A stretch of DNA of 64,000 nucleotides from positions 1 through 64,000 of the forward strand of contig JBMYVY010000001.1 of assembly GCA_049606855.1 (NCBI GenBank), written 5' to 3'. The notes under the pieces were generated by a model. That model worked only from the letters and a program-made list of their open reading frames with translations, made no database searches and was not told the DNA's origin. The DNA is from JBELHR01 sp049606855 (lineage in GTDB: Bacteria; Bacteroidota; Bacteroidia; Flavobacteriales; Flavobacteriaceae). Made by a program: the position numbers and the translations under genes. This document shows, piece after piece, positions 8,839-17,190 of this stretch; position 1 is the stretch's first letter, and each line of letters starts with the position of its first letter.

Positions 8839-10091
8839 AAGCCGATTTGATATTGTAGTACAGCCATGCTTTTGTATTTACTTTTCTCTATAATTCCAGG
8901 TTGATTTTCAAAGAAAATGGGTCTGAATTGAACGCCTAGACTAAGTTTATTATTTTGTCCGTTCAAATAGAAATTAATCCCTAAATCATATGTGGCCATA
9001 TAATCTTGCAGTAGGTCCCAGTTTGATAATTGTACTGCTAAATTTGGCTGTAAAAAATAATTACTCACAGGAAAAGAATAACCAAATTGGGTATATATAG
9101 TTCCTCCTGTACCGAGCATTGGGAACCCGTTTCCTGGACCGTTAAAACTGACGTTTTCATTTTCTCCTGTAGCGATATTATCAGCTGCAATATTTCTATA
9201 ATAGCCCGGACCAAAATCATAATTGTAGTAGCCCAAGAAAGCGGTGATACTTTTTTTACTGCCCGTGGACAAAGGGGTATTATAATAGAAATCCACTGCG
9301 TAATGACTCATGTTATAATAATGTTGTACAATGCCGCCCATACTGTTTTGCATGGCGTTTTTTTGAAACATGAAGCCCCCTCCTAAATTCAAGATTTTTT
9401 TATGATGCAAATAGGTTCCGGTGGAGTATGCTGTATGATTGGATTCCGTCTCAAAAAATTGATACTTTAAATAGCCTGACCATTTTATATGGGGTTTATT
9501 CGTGGAGAAATCAACTCCATTTTCTTTTGCAATCTCAGTATAGTAGGGTTGATTGGCTACCACTCTATAATCCCATTTTCTCCATTGTCCTTTTATCCAA
9601 GCGCCAAAACTTCTTCCAAGGTCATCACTTTTATTTAATGTGGTGAAAATAAACAGAGGGGAATCTAAAGAAAGCTGAGTTTTTGCACTTCGAATATTCC
9701 ACCTACTGAGTCCCTGCCAACTGGATTTTCCCAATCCTATTTGAAACAAATCATTCGGTCGATATTCTGCATATAAATCTAGTAATCCTATTGGGGACTG
9801 TTTATCATTTCGTTGATTATAATTATTGCCTCCCAGAGATAAAAAGAAATAAACTTCATTAGATATTTTTGCCTTTGCAGCAATTCGTAGCCTTCTAACT
9901 GAAACATCCGTGACTTGATTATGTGGCTCTCTGCGTATTAGTGTTCCGGGATTTAAGTCTGTATGTCTCAACCATAATTGAGCATATACGCCAAATTGAA
10001 TTCTATCTGTGTCGAAAGGTTTCGACTTTTCTTGAGTGAATCCCGTTTTTGAGATGAGTACAAGTAGAATTAAGGAAATGTGTTTTTTCAT
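8835..10091 (-). CDS. Outer-membrane porin of the phosphate-selective porin O/P type
   Basis: 418 residues. Signal peptide MKKHISLILLVLISKTGFTQ, then a mature chain rich in alternating aromatic strands (QFGVYAQLWLRH, RLRIAAKAKISNEVYFFLSLGG, LDLYAEYRPNDLFQIGLGKSSWQGLSRW) ending in YQIGF with the C-terminal phenylalanine expected of a beta-barrel. The order of strands near the N-terminus resembles OprP/OprO-like porins. It lies 9 bases after the SLC13 carrier on the same strand, so outer- and inner-membrane steps for the same anionic substrate are plausible. Convergent with menF with a 4-base overlap. Confidence 0.75.
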   Translation of the reverse strand: MKKHISLILLVLISKTGFTQEKSKPFDTDRIQFGVYAQLWLRHTDLNPGTLIRREPHNQVTDVSVRRLRIAAKAKISNEVYFFLSLGGNNYNQRNDKQSPIGLLDLYAEYRPNDLFQIGLGKSSWQGLSRWNIRSAKTQLSLDSPLFIFTTLNKSDDLGRSFGAWIKGQWRKWDYRVVANQPYYTEIAKENGVDFSTNKPHIKWSGYLKYQFFETESNHTAYSTGTYLHHKKILNLGGGFMFQKNAMQNSMGGIVQHYYNMSHYAVDFYYNTPLSTGSKKSITAFLGYYNYDFGPGYYRNIAADNIATGENENVSFNGPGNGFPMLGTGGTIYTQFGYSFPVSNYFLQPNLAVQLSNWDLLQDYMATYDLGINFYLNGQNNKLSLGVQFRPIFFENQPGIIEKSKYKSMAVLQYQIGF

Positions 10092-10100
10092 GTGTCTTTA

Positions 10101-11558
10101 TTAAAATATCCCTAGAAATTCATACAAGAATAATAAACTAACCACGATAATTGGCCCTGTCAGCCCGGCGAGTAAACCTCCGGGTCGAAAATCTTTTTGT
10201 TTAATCAGACCTGTACTAAATGCAATCGCATTAGGGGGAGTTGAAATTGGAAAAAATAAGGCAGTTGAAGCACTTAATCCGATTACTAGTGGTAATGTCA
10301 ATGGATGATTTGGTGCCATTATTATAGCAATTGGAATTAGAATTGTTGTTGCTGCGGTATTGGACATAAAATTAGATAAGGTAACTGTAAGGATGGCAAA
10401 AAATGCAACTAATAGTGCAAAAGCCATATCAAAATCTCTTAATTGACTAACGTAATAATCTGCTAGCCCTGTCTCTTGAATTGCCAGTCCCAAAGACATT
10501 CCCCCTGCAACGAGCATTAGGGTATCCCAAGGAAGTTTACGAACATCATTGCTCGAAATAATTCTAAACATGGTAAGTAGAATAATTGGAACCAAAGAAA
10601 CGGTAGATGCGGGGATTCCATGAAAGTTACTGGTCATCCATAAAATCAGGGTGAATATAAGAACCCCTGAAACCAACTTTTTTCTCAACACAAAAATACG
10701 ATCAGATTCTTCCTCTTTTTTTTCGCTTTCAGATTCATTTAAAAAACTTAAATCAATATGGTCAACTGTAGGAACATATCTTTTAGTTAGCCAAAACCAA
10801 AAAATTAATGTCAATATCATGGCGCTTGGAAATCCTATTGACATCCATTCCAAAAAGCCAAAGTTAATGCCGTGATTGTTTAAGGCTTCCACGGCTATTG
10901 CGTTTGTTGGAGAACCAATAATTGTTCCCATACCACCCATGGCTGCAGCTGCAGGAACTCCGATTAACACACCTTTTGAGAATTTAGCATTGGGATCTAG
11001 TGTCTTTATAAAGGGAGATACAGCAGCTATCATCATTGCAGTGGTTGCTGTATTGGACATTATCATTGAAAATATTGCAGTAGTTAACATAAGTCCCAGA
11101 AGAACGTACTTGGGTTTGCTTCCGAAGCGTTTGATGGTCAATTTAAATACGGTTCTATCCAAACCTACTTTTTGCATGCCTTCCGCCAAGAAAAAACCAC
11201 CTAACATTAGCCAAATAACTGAATTTGACCAAGTCTGTGCATATTTTTGAGTTAGAGCAGAAGCATTTTCCGGATCAACTTGAACATAATAATTCCCTAA
11301 AGAAAATATTAAAAAGCCTATAATCATCAAGCCGACCGCAAAAGGGGGTATGGCCTCGGTTATCCATAGACAAACTGAAAAAATTAATAGGAATAAAACA
11401 TAAACTTGCGGAGTTGAGAGTTCATCACTATTTGCGAGCATAGTGAGACTGAATGCTACAATAATTGAACTTAGGAAATAGATAATCTGAGTTTGAATGC
11501 CTACTACCTTTTGGATTTCTCCCATTATTTTGTTAGAAATGGATCTAGAGTCTCCCAT
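10101..11558 (-). CDS. SLC13/DASS family anion:sodium symporter
   Basis: 485 residues with about 11-12 membrane segments. Both SNT signature loops of the DASS family are present: SNTATTAMMIAAVSP near residue 168 and SNFMSNTAATTILIPIA near 395, together with GSPTNAIAVEALNNHG and STPPNAIAFSTG. These bind sodium and the carboxylates of succinate or similar di- and tricarboxylates. Bacterial relatives carry dicarboxylates, sulfate or phosphate, so the substrate remains open. An alternative start is the Met at residue 12 (11525). Co-directional with the porin at 8835-10091. Confidence 0.88.
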   Translation of the reverse strand: MGDSRSISNKIMGEIQKVVGIQTQIIYFLSSIIVAFSLTMLANSDELSTPQVYVLFLLIFSVCLWITEAIPPFAVGLMIIGFLIFSLGNYYVQVDPENASALTQKYAQTWSNSVIWLMLGGFFLAEGMQKVGLDRTVFKLTIKRFGSKPKYVLLGLMLTTAIFSMIMSNTATTAMMIAAVSPFIKTLDPNAKFSKGVLIGVPAAAAMGGMGTIIGSPTNAIAVEALNNHGINFGFLEWMSIGFPSAMILTLIFWFWLTKRYVPTVDHIDLSFLNESESEKKEEESDRIFVLRKKLVSGVLIFTLILWMTSNFHGIPASTVSLVPIILLTMFRIISSNDVRKLPWDTLMLVAGGMSLGLAIQETGLADYYVSQLRDFDMAFALLVAFFAILTVTLSNFMSNTAATTILIPIAIIMAPNHPLTLPLVIGLSASTALFFPISTPPNAIAFSTGLIKQKDFRPGGLLAGLTGPIIVVSLLFLYEFLGIF

Positions 11559-11793
11559 ATGAATTGATTAGTTGAAAACGTAAATGTAAAAAGTTAGATG
11601 ATTTTATGAAATTATTAACCTTATAATTATCGAAAACGTTTTAAGTTTTAAAAACCTGAAAATCAGTATTTTAATTAAGTTAAGTATTTCGCTAAACTGA
11701 TGATTATCATAGTCCTTGTCAAATCAAAAACAGTTCAGCCTTCAAGTCTTCTAATTTTTAGGTAAAGGCAATATTTATGGCTAACTTTGTACC
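11559..11793. other. Intergenic region between divergent SLC13 carrier and menD
   Basis: 235 bases, very AT-rich, no open frame of note. It holds two short palindromes, AAAACGTTTT at 11633-11642 and ATGATTATCAT at 11700-11710, either of which could be an operator for the divergent genes, and the menD -7 box at 11782-11789. Confidence 0.4.
11782..11789 (+). promoter_or_regulatory. -7 box TAACTTTG of menD, four bases before the ATG
   Basis: Perfect TAnnTTTG match ending at 11789; the menD ATG begins at 11794. With a transcription start five bases after the box the mRNA would begin at the A of the ATG. No good TTG was found at -33. Confidence 0.5.
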
Positions 11794-13470
11794 ATGAAGT
11801 ACTCGAATAAACAAAACGCTCAAGAACTTGTTTGTTCCCTTAAGAACTATGGAATACGACAAATTGTGATTTCCCCTGGTTCGAGAAACGCTCCTTTGAC
11901 GATATCTCTCACCAACGATTCATTTTTTGAAACTTTTAGTATTGTCGATGAAAGAGCTGCAGCATTTTTTGCTTTAGGGTTAATCCAGCAATCGGGAAAG
12001 CCGGTTGTGGTTTGCTGTACTTCAGGTTCTGCTTTATTAAACTATTATCCGGCGGTTGCTGAGGCTTACTATTCTAAATTGCCATTGATTGTTTTATCCG
12101 CTGACAGGCCTGAACAATTAATTGATATAGGGGATGGGCAAACTATTCGTCAACAAGGGGTTTTTAATAACCATATAGAAGGTTTTTTCCAGATAAAAAA
12201 TAAGGGAAAGGAAATAAAGACATTTAATCGCGCATTTCGCATGGCAATTAAAGAATCAGGACCGGTTCATATCAATATTCCATTTGATGAGCCTTTGTAT
12301 GATTTAGTTCCAGAGATTGAATCTTCAATTGTTGAGGCCGCCTCAACTACTTTTATTGAACCGAGTTCCAACCAAGAATTAATGTCAGACCTGGCATTGA
12401 ATGAGTTTGCTGAAAAATGGAACCAAGCCAATAGGAAAATGGTTCTTGTTGGAGCGCGGAAACCAAGTGAATTAATGAATGAGCAAATTGGTAAATTATT
12501 GCAAGATCCTTCAGTTATTGTATTATGTGAAAGTTTGTCAAATATTGACCATCCAAGATTGATCAATCAAATTGACCAGTTGATTTTTACTGCGGATGAT
12601 TCTGTTTTAAAGGAGCTAAAGCCAGATATACTAATTTCGTTTGGAGGTATGATAGTTTCAAAAAAGATTAAGCAAATCCTAAGAACATATTCCCCTGAAG
12701 AGCATTGGCATATTAGCCCATTTAATGCACCTGATACATTTTTTGCATTAACTGACCATATTAAAATGGATGTTGAGCTGTTTTTTAGTCAATTTTTTTG
12801 GTTGATTAAAGAGGGGCAAGGAACTTATCAAAATAATTGGATCCAAAGAAGAGATAAGCATCGAAAAAAACATGCTGAATACGTTTGTCAATTACCTTTT
12901 AGTGATTTTTATGTTTTCAGTGAAATATTTAGAGTTTTACCCAAGAATATATTGTTGCAATTGGCAAATAGTTCTGTAGTTAGATACGCGCAGTTATTTG
13001 ATTATGGAAAGGGTATCGCTTCTTTTGCAAATCGAGGGACTTCGGGAATAGATGGAAGTACGTCTACAGCAATTGGTGCGGCATATAATTCAGATTTGGA
13101 GATGCAGGTTTTTGTTTCTGGTGACACTTCCTTTTTCTATGACGCCAATGGCTTGTGGAATAATTATATACCCCAAAGTTTAAAAATTATAGTTATTAAT
13201 AATAATGGAGGTGGTATATTTCGGATCTTGCCGGGGCCAAAAAAATCAGGGGCTTTGTCTTATTTTGAAACGCCACATAATAGGTCAGTAAAAGACTTAT
13301 GTAAGTTAAATAGTATAAGCTATAGAAAAGCGATTGACGAGGATTCTTTAGTCCTAGAACTATCAAAATTATTCCAAGATACAAAGGGGCCGAAGGTCTT
13401 GGAGGTATTCACTGACGCTGAATCAAATGATAAATTGGTCAAAAAATATTTTAAATTTTTAGCAGAATAA
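11794..13470 (+). CDS. menD: SEPHCHC synthase (2-succinyl-5-enolpyruvyl-6-hydroxy-3-cyclohexene-1-carboxylate synthase)
   Basis: 558 residues, the usual MenD length. Thiamine-diphosphate enzyme features are clear: SPGSRNAPL at 29-37, the E in IVDERAAAFFALG near 51-63, CTSGSALLNYYPAV near 79-92, ADRPEQL and, in the C-terminal domain, GDTSFFYDANGLWN with INNNGGGIFRILPG for Mg-ThDP binding. It adds succinic semialdehyde from 2-oxoglutarate to isochorismate. One base separates its stop from the S1/CvfB-like gene downstream, so the two are co-transcribed. Confidence 0.96.
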   Translation: MKYSNKQNAQELVCSLKNYGIRQIVISPGSRNAPLTISLTNDSFFETFSIVDERAAAFFALGLIQQSGKPVVVCCTSGSALLNYYPAVAEAYYSKLPLIVLSADRPEQLIDIGDGQTIRQQGVFNNHIEGFFQIKNKGKEIKTFNRAFRMAIKESGPVHINIPFDEPLYDLVPEIESSIVEAASTTFIEPSSNQELMSDLALNEFAEKWNQANRKMVLVGARKPSELMNEQIGKLLQDPSVIVLCESLSNIDHPRLINQIDQLIFTADDSVLKELKPDILISFGGMIVSKKIKQILRTYSPEEHWHISPFNAPDTFFALTDHIKMDVELFFSQFFWLIKEGQGTYQNNWIQRRDKHRKKHAEYVCQLPFSDFYVFSEIFRVLPKNILLQLANSSVVRYAQLFDYGKGIASFANRGTSGIDGSTSTAIGAAYNSDLEMQVFVSGDTSFFYDANGLWNNYIPQSLKIIVINNNGGGIFRILPGPKKSGALSYFETPHNRSVKDLCKLNSISYRKAIDEDSLVLELSKLFQDTKGPKVLEVFTDAESNDKLVKKYFKFLAE

Positions 13471-13471
13471 T

Positions 13472-13888
13472 ATGGAGTTTACACCAGGAGATGAAGTAAA
13501 TATTGAAATTGGTAGATTCACTGATATCGGTATTAAAGTATATATTGAGGAGGATTTTGAGGGAATGTTATACAGAAATGAAGTTTTCCGTAAAATTAGA
13601 GAGGGTCAGCGTTTGAAGGCTTATGTTAAAAAGGTTAGAGAAGACGGCCTGATAGATGTGAGTTTGCAACCGGTCGGATTCAGAAATGCAGTGGAGACCC
13701 ACAAAGAAAAAATTATGAGCAAACTTGACGAAGAGGGTGGTTTTGTGGCTTTGACCGATAAATCAAGCCCAGATACCATTAAATATCAGTTGCAGATGAG
13801 TAAAAAATCTTTTAAGCAAGCCTTGGGTGCTTTATATAAAGAAAGAAAAATAATTATTGAAGATAATGGGTTTAAAAAAAGCAAGTAG
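13472..13888 (+). CDS. S1 RNA-binding protein, stand-alone C-terminal half of CvfB
   Basis: 138 residues. Residues 1-65 are an S1 domain (MLYRNEVF, GQRLKAYVKKVREDGLIDVSL) and residues 85-132 a winged helix (GGFVALTDKSSPDTIKYQL then MSKKSFKQALGALYKERKI). This corresponds to the last S1 domain plus winged helix of CvfB, whose full length is about 280-300 residues; the two N-terminal S1 domains are absent and nothing upstream encodes them, since menD ends one base earlier. It probably binds RNA in the cytosol. The last codons and the stop form one arm of the terminator at 13878-13905. Confidence 0.8.
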   Translation: MEFTPGDEVNIEIGRFTDIGIKVYIEEDFEGMLYRNEVFRKIREGQRLKAYVKKVREDGLIDVSLQPVGFRNAVETHKEKIMSKLDEEGGFVALTDKSSPDTIKYQLQMSKKSFKQALGALYKERKIIIEDNGFKKSK

Positions 13889-13905
13889 ACTATGCTACTT
13901 GCTTT
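13878..13905. terminator. Bidirectional terminator overlapping the end of the CvfB-like gene
   Basis: Eleven-pair stem (13878-13888 with 13895-13905) and a 6-base loop. In the minus direction it is followed by seven U residues, fitting the end of the gene at 13930. In the plus direction the stop TAG of the CvfB-like gene lies in the stem. Confidence 0.75.
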
Positions 13906-13929
13906 AAAAAATCTTGTTTTATTTTGTTT

Positions 13930-14394
13930 TTAAAATCTAAATCTAGCAGTAAATCCCCAGTTATTAGTTCTAAAATCATAGTCGATAAAGGTGAACCCTG
14001 GTCTCCAGTCAATCCCTACTGTTAATGGGAATTTAAAGGCGTATTCTGCACCAAAATTACCGGCTACACCGATATCAAAATCGTTCATAAACCATAATTC
14101 AGGTCCAACCCCTGGATAAAGTTTTAAGCCGTGTGCTTGATCTACTCCCCATACCCAATCAAGGTAGGTTCCTAACATTACTCCAGCGTCGTTTATCGTA
14201 AGACTTGGATGCAGTCTAGAGGCATGTGAAAAGGGAATTGTTGCGTCAATGGCAAAATCATCCCCAAATCGCACCCCTGCTTGAATACTTTGAGTTTTTT
14301 CTTTGGTGGTTGTGATTTCTGTGTTTGAGGTACTTTCTTGACCATAAGCCACTATTCCAGCGAACAAAAATAGAGTTAGAATTACTTTTTTCAT
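13930..14394 (-). CDS. Small outer-membrane beta-barrel protein, function unknown
   Basis: 154 residues from the ATG at 14394; an in-frame ATG at 14451 only adds 19 residues that would displace the signal peptide. Signal peptide MKKVILTLFLFAGIVAYGQ, then about eight amphipathic strands (IQAGVRFGDDFAIDATIPF, GVMLGTYLDWVWG, LKLYPGVGPELWF, VAGNFGAEYAFKF, LTVGIDWRPGFTFIDYDF) and a C-terminal FTARFRF ending in phenylalanine, the barrel insertion signal. It resembles the small OmpA/OmpW-size barrels. A possible -7 box TATCTTTA lies upstream on the minus strand near 14431. Confidence 0.75.
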   Translation of the reverse strand: MKKVILTLFLFAGIVAYGQESTSNTEITTTKEKTQSIQAGVRFGDDFAIDATIPFSHASRLHPSLTINDAGVMLGTYLDWVWGVDQAHGLKLYPGVGPELWFMNDFDIGVAGNFGAEYAFKFPLTVGIDWRPGFTFIDYDFRTNNWGFTARFRF

Positions 14395-14453
14395 AAAATT
14401 AAATTTAAATTGATAAATTAAAGATAATGAAAAATTAGATAACTTACTCATTT

Positions 14454-15629
14454 TTAAGGGCTGTCGTAATTTATTTTTTCCAATACTCGTTCAATATTTT
14501 TGAAATACCCATCATAGAGTTCATGTCGTCCTGAGACTTTTTCGAATCCTTGTTTATAAGCGACAAGAGATTTGCGGTAGGATTGTCCTTTTTCATAATA
14601 TAATCCTACATAATAATAGCCTAAAGGTTCTTCTGGGTATAAGTCAATAATCATATTTCCAAAATCTTTTAGGTAATCTCCATTGTCCTTGTCAATTATA
14701 TTTGACTCGAGTAAATAAATATCGTTTGGTCTTATTGAAATCACATTACCATAGAGATATTGAATCTTCTCGTATTTAGTTTTTAAATATTCAATGGTTT
14801 CTTTTGGGCCAAGATTTTTTATGCTTGACTCATATTCCTGAGGACTTATTGCGGCAAAATCCATGTAAAATTTTCTTAAGGCCTCTGCCAAGTATTGCGA
14901 AGTTCGCAAATACGAATCGAGTACCTTGAATTGAGGTTTGTAATATTTAAAAGTTTTATAAGGAATGGACTCAAAGGAATTTTCAACGTATAAACTTTCC
15001 TTCTGGAATTCCTCGTCTTTTCCTACGAAACCATTGGAGAAATAATAGTATAAATCATCATCTAAACTTTTGCTTTTTTGATCAATAATAAAATGAAAAC
15101 CTTCGAAGTATTCAGGGTCTATAGAAATATATGCATTGAAAGCCGGAAATTCTTCCACTAGGAAATAATTGATAAAAGCGCCAGAATGATAGCCATGGCC
15201 AAGAATTTGCGTATAAAAAGACAAGGGATAATTTTCGTCAAGTGTGTTTAGTAATTCATGAACGAAATTCATGTATTTTACTCCAAACTCGTCAGGATAT
15301 CCTGTCGCCAAATCGATTCCAAAATCATATTCTGCTTGTTGAGAATCACTTTTAATACCCACGACGATATGTTCTGGAGCAACACCACTATTAATGTAGT
15401 ATTGTAAGGTTCCAATATAACTGTCAAATATTGGTCCACTATCTAAAATAATGGTTAATGGATAGGTTTTTAATGGATCAACCCCGAAATTTTTTGGTAA
15501 GTATATTTGCAGTATTCTCTCGTCATTGAGTTCTTCTGAAGCAAATCTTGTAATTTGTATTTCTTGTCCCCTTAGCAAAAATGCGAAACCAAAAAACAGG
15601 AGTGTTGATACTTGGCGGAGTAAACTCAT
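14454..15629 (-). CDS. Secreted esterase-fold (EstD/IroE-like) protein lacking the nucleophile serine, with TPR-like tail
   Basis: 391 residues with signal peptide MSLLRQVSTLLFFGFAFLLRGQ. Residues 30-200 follow the esterase D/enterochelin-esterase alpha/beta hydrolase order (RILQIYLPKNF, YPLTIILDSGPIF, HIVVGIKSDS). The nucleophile elbow, normally GHSxGG, reads G144-H-G-Y-H-S-G-A-F, so a glycine stands where the serine should be. Residues 300-385 (PEEPLGYYYVGLYYEKGQ, SLVAYKQGFEKV) look like TPR helices, common at the end of these proteins. It may be a non-catalytic binding protein, or a shifted serine at 149 may serve. Divergent from menB. Confidence 0.65.
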   Translation of the reverse strand: MSLLRQVSTLLFFGFAFLLRGQEIQITRFASEELNDERILQIYLPKNFGVDPLKTYPLTIILDSGPIFDSYIGTLQYYINSGVAPEHIVVGIKSDSQQAEYDFGIDLATGYPDEFGVKYMNFVHELLNTLDENYPLSFYTQILGHGYHSGAFINYFLVEEFPAFNAYISIDPEYFEGFHFIIDQKSKSLDDDLYYYFSNGFVGKDEEFQKESLYVENSFESIPYKTFKYYKPQFKVLDSYLRTSQYLAEALRKFYMDFAAISPQEYESSIKNLGPKETIEYLKTKYEKIQYLYGNVISIRPNDIYLLESNIIDKDNGDYLKDFGNMIIDLYPEEPLGYYYVGLYYEKGQSYRKSLVAYKQGFEKVSGRHELYDGYFKNIERVLEKINYDSP

Positions 15630-15681
15630 ATTTTTCTTATTTCGTGGTGAATGTACTATTTTTTTTCTATTTCAATAAGTT

Positions 15682-15689
15682 TATCTTTA
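15682..15689 (+). promoter_or_regulatory. -7 box TATCTTTA of menB
   Basis: Seven of eight bases fit TAnnTTTG; the box ends 8 bases before the ATG at 15698 and 17 before the ATG at 15707. Confidence 0.45.
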
Positions 15690-15697
15690 CCAAAAAT

Positions 15698-16549
15698 ATG
15701 AGAAATATGTATAAACCTGAATGGCAAACCGCCAAAGAATATGAAGACATAACCTATAAAAAATGCAATGGAGTTGCAAGAATAGCCTTCAATCGACCTG
15801 ATGTACGAAATGCATTTAGACCTAAAACAACTTCGGAATTATATGATGCCTTTTATGATGCTCAAGAAGATACATCAATTGGAGTCGTTCTATTGTCTGC
15901 GGAGGGACCATCTACCAAGGATGGAGTTTATTCATTTTGTTCGGGTGGAGACCAAAAGGCTAGAGGGCATCAAGGCTATGTAGGTGAAGATGGAATGCAC
16001 CGTTTAAATATTTTAGAAGTTCAAAGGCTGATAAGATTTATGCCTAAGGTAGTTATAGCCGTTGTTCCAGGATGGGCCGTTGGAGGAGGGCATTCTTTAC
16101 ATGTTGTTTGTGACATGACCTTAGCCTCAAAAGAACATGCGATCTTTAAGCAAACAGATGCTGATGTGACGAGTTTTGACGGAGGATATGGTTCTGCATA
16201 TTTGGCAAAAATGGTCGGTCAAAAGAAAGCGAGAGAAATTTTCTTTTTAGGGAGGAATTATTCGGCCCAAGAAGCTTTTGAAATGGGGATGGTCAATGCC
16301 GTAGTTCCTCATGAGGAATTGGAAGATACTGCTTATAAATGGGCTCAAGAAGTTCTGGATAAATCTCCAACCTCGATTAAAATGTTGAAATTTGCTATGA
16401 ATTTAACAGATGATGGTATGGTTGGACAACAAGTATTTGCGGGTGAAGCCACACGATTAGCTTATATGACTGAAGAGGCAAAAGAAGGACGAAACGCGTT
16501 TTTAGAAAAGCGTAAGCCTAATTTTAGAGATATAAAATGGATACCTTAG
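15698..16549 (+). CDS. menB: 1,4-dihydroxy-2-naphthoyl-CoA synthase
   Basis: 283 residues from 15698 (280 if the ATG at 15707 is used; an ATG at 15581 lies upstream of the promoter box and inside the opposite gene, so it is rejected). Crotonase fold with MenB hallmarks: NRPDVRNAFRPKT, YSFCSGGDQKARG, VPGWAVGGGHSLHVVCD, TDADVTSFDGGYGSAYLA and the C-terminal AFLEKRKPNF. It closes the second ring of the naphthoquinone from o-succinylbenzoyl-CoA, the product then being hydrolysed by MenI. The FAH-family gene follows after one base. Confidence 0.96.
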   Translation: MRNMYKPEWQTAKEYEDITYKKCNGVARIAFNRPDVRNAFRPKTTSELYDAFYDAQEDTSIGVVLLSAEGPSTKDGVYSFCSGGDQKARGHQGYVGEDGMHRLNILEVQRLIRFMPKVVIAVVPGWAVGGGHSLHVVCDMTLASKEHAIFKQTDADVTSFDGGYGSAYLAKMVGQKKAREIFFLGRNYSAQEAFEMGMVNAVVPHEELEDTAYKWAQEVLDKSPTSIKMLKFAMNLTDDGMVGQQVFAGEATRLAYMTEEAKEGRNAFLEKRKPNFRDIKWIP

Positions 16550-16550
16550 T

Positions 16551-17162
16551 ATGAAGATAGTTTGTATTGGAAGAAATTATGCGAAGCATATTGAAGAATT
16601 AAATAGTGAGCGTCCAAAAGATCCTGTGGTTTTCATCAAACCCGATACCGCTGTGCTTTCTAAACAATCTCCCTTTGTAATACCAGAATATTCGAATGAT
16701 GTTCATTATGAATTAGAGATTATGGTAAAAATCACCAAAGTGGGTAAGTATATTCAACAAGAGTTTGCCCATAAGTATTACGACCAAATTGGATTGGGAA
16801 TCGATTTTACGGCACGTGATATTCAACAGCATTGTAAAGAGAAAGGTCTGCCTTGGGAGAAAGCAAAAGCTTTTGATGGAAGTGCCAAAGTTGGTAAATG
16901 GGTAGATAAAAATAACTTTGCAAACCTTGATCATGTAAAATTCCAGTTGTTAAAGAATGGAAAAGTAGTTCAAGATGGGGATTCATCTCATATGCTTTGG
17001 AAAATTGATGAATTAATCGCTTATGTAAGTCAGTTTTTTACGCTTAAAATTGGTGATATACTATTTACAGGAACTCCTGCGGGTGTAGGGCCAGTAGCTC
17101 AAGGAGATGAGCTGGTTGGAATGCTGGAAGGGGAAGAGAATCTTCGACTAAGAATTAAATAA
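16551..17162 (+). CDS. Fumarylacetoacetate hydrolase family protein
   Basis: 203 residues, the short single-domain form. The FAH metal and catalytic features are present: MKIVCIGRNYAKHIEEL, KPDTAVL, HYELEIMVKITK with the metal-binding E-x-E, LGIDFTARDIQ, KAFDGSAKVG, DSSHMLWKIDELIAYVS and GDILFTGTPAGVGPV. Members act as acylpyruvate hydrolases, oxaloacetate decarboxylases/tautomerases or 2-hydroxyhepta-2,4-diene-dioate isomerases. Co-transcribed with menB but no menaquinone role is known. Its stop is followed by a terminator that it shares with ctaA. Confidence 0.88.
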   Translation: MKIVCIGRNYAKHIEELNSERPKDPVVFIKPDTAVLSKQSPFVIPEYSNDVHYELEIMVKITKVGKYIQQEFAHKYYDQIGLGIDFTARDIQQHCKEKGLPWEKAKAFDGSAKVGKWVDKNNFANLDHVKFQLLKNGKVVQDGDSSHMLWKIDELIAYVSQFFTLKIGDILFTGTPAGVGPVAQGDELVGMLEGEENLRLRIK

Positions 17163-17190
17163 AAAAAAGCTCCTTATGGAGCTTTTTTTA
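17161..17190. terminator. Bidirectional terminator between the FAH gene and ctaA, with the ctaA stop codon in its loop
   Basis: Stem 17168-17173 with 17178-17183 (AGCTCC/GGAGCT) flanked by A8 and T7 so that it works on both strands. The four-base loop TTAT contains the ctaA stop (17174-17176). Confidence 0.85.

Noticed and set aside
10876..11250. 124-codon open frame on the plus strand
   Set aside because: It lies antisense to the SLC13 carrier gene, whose membrane helices and SNT motifs are clear; the frame has no family features or promoter.
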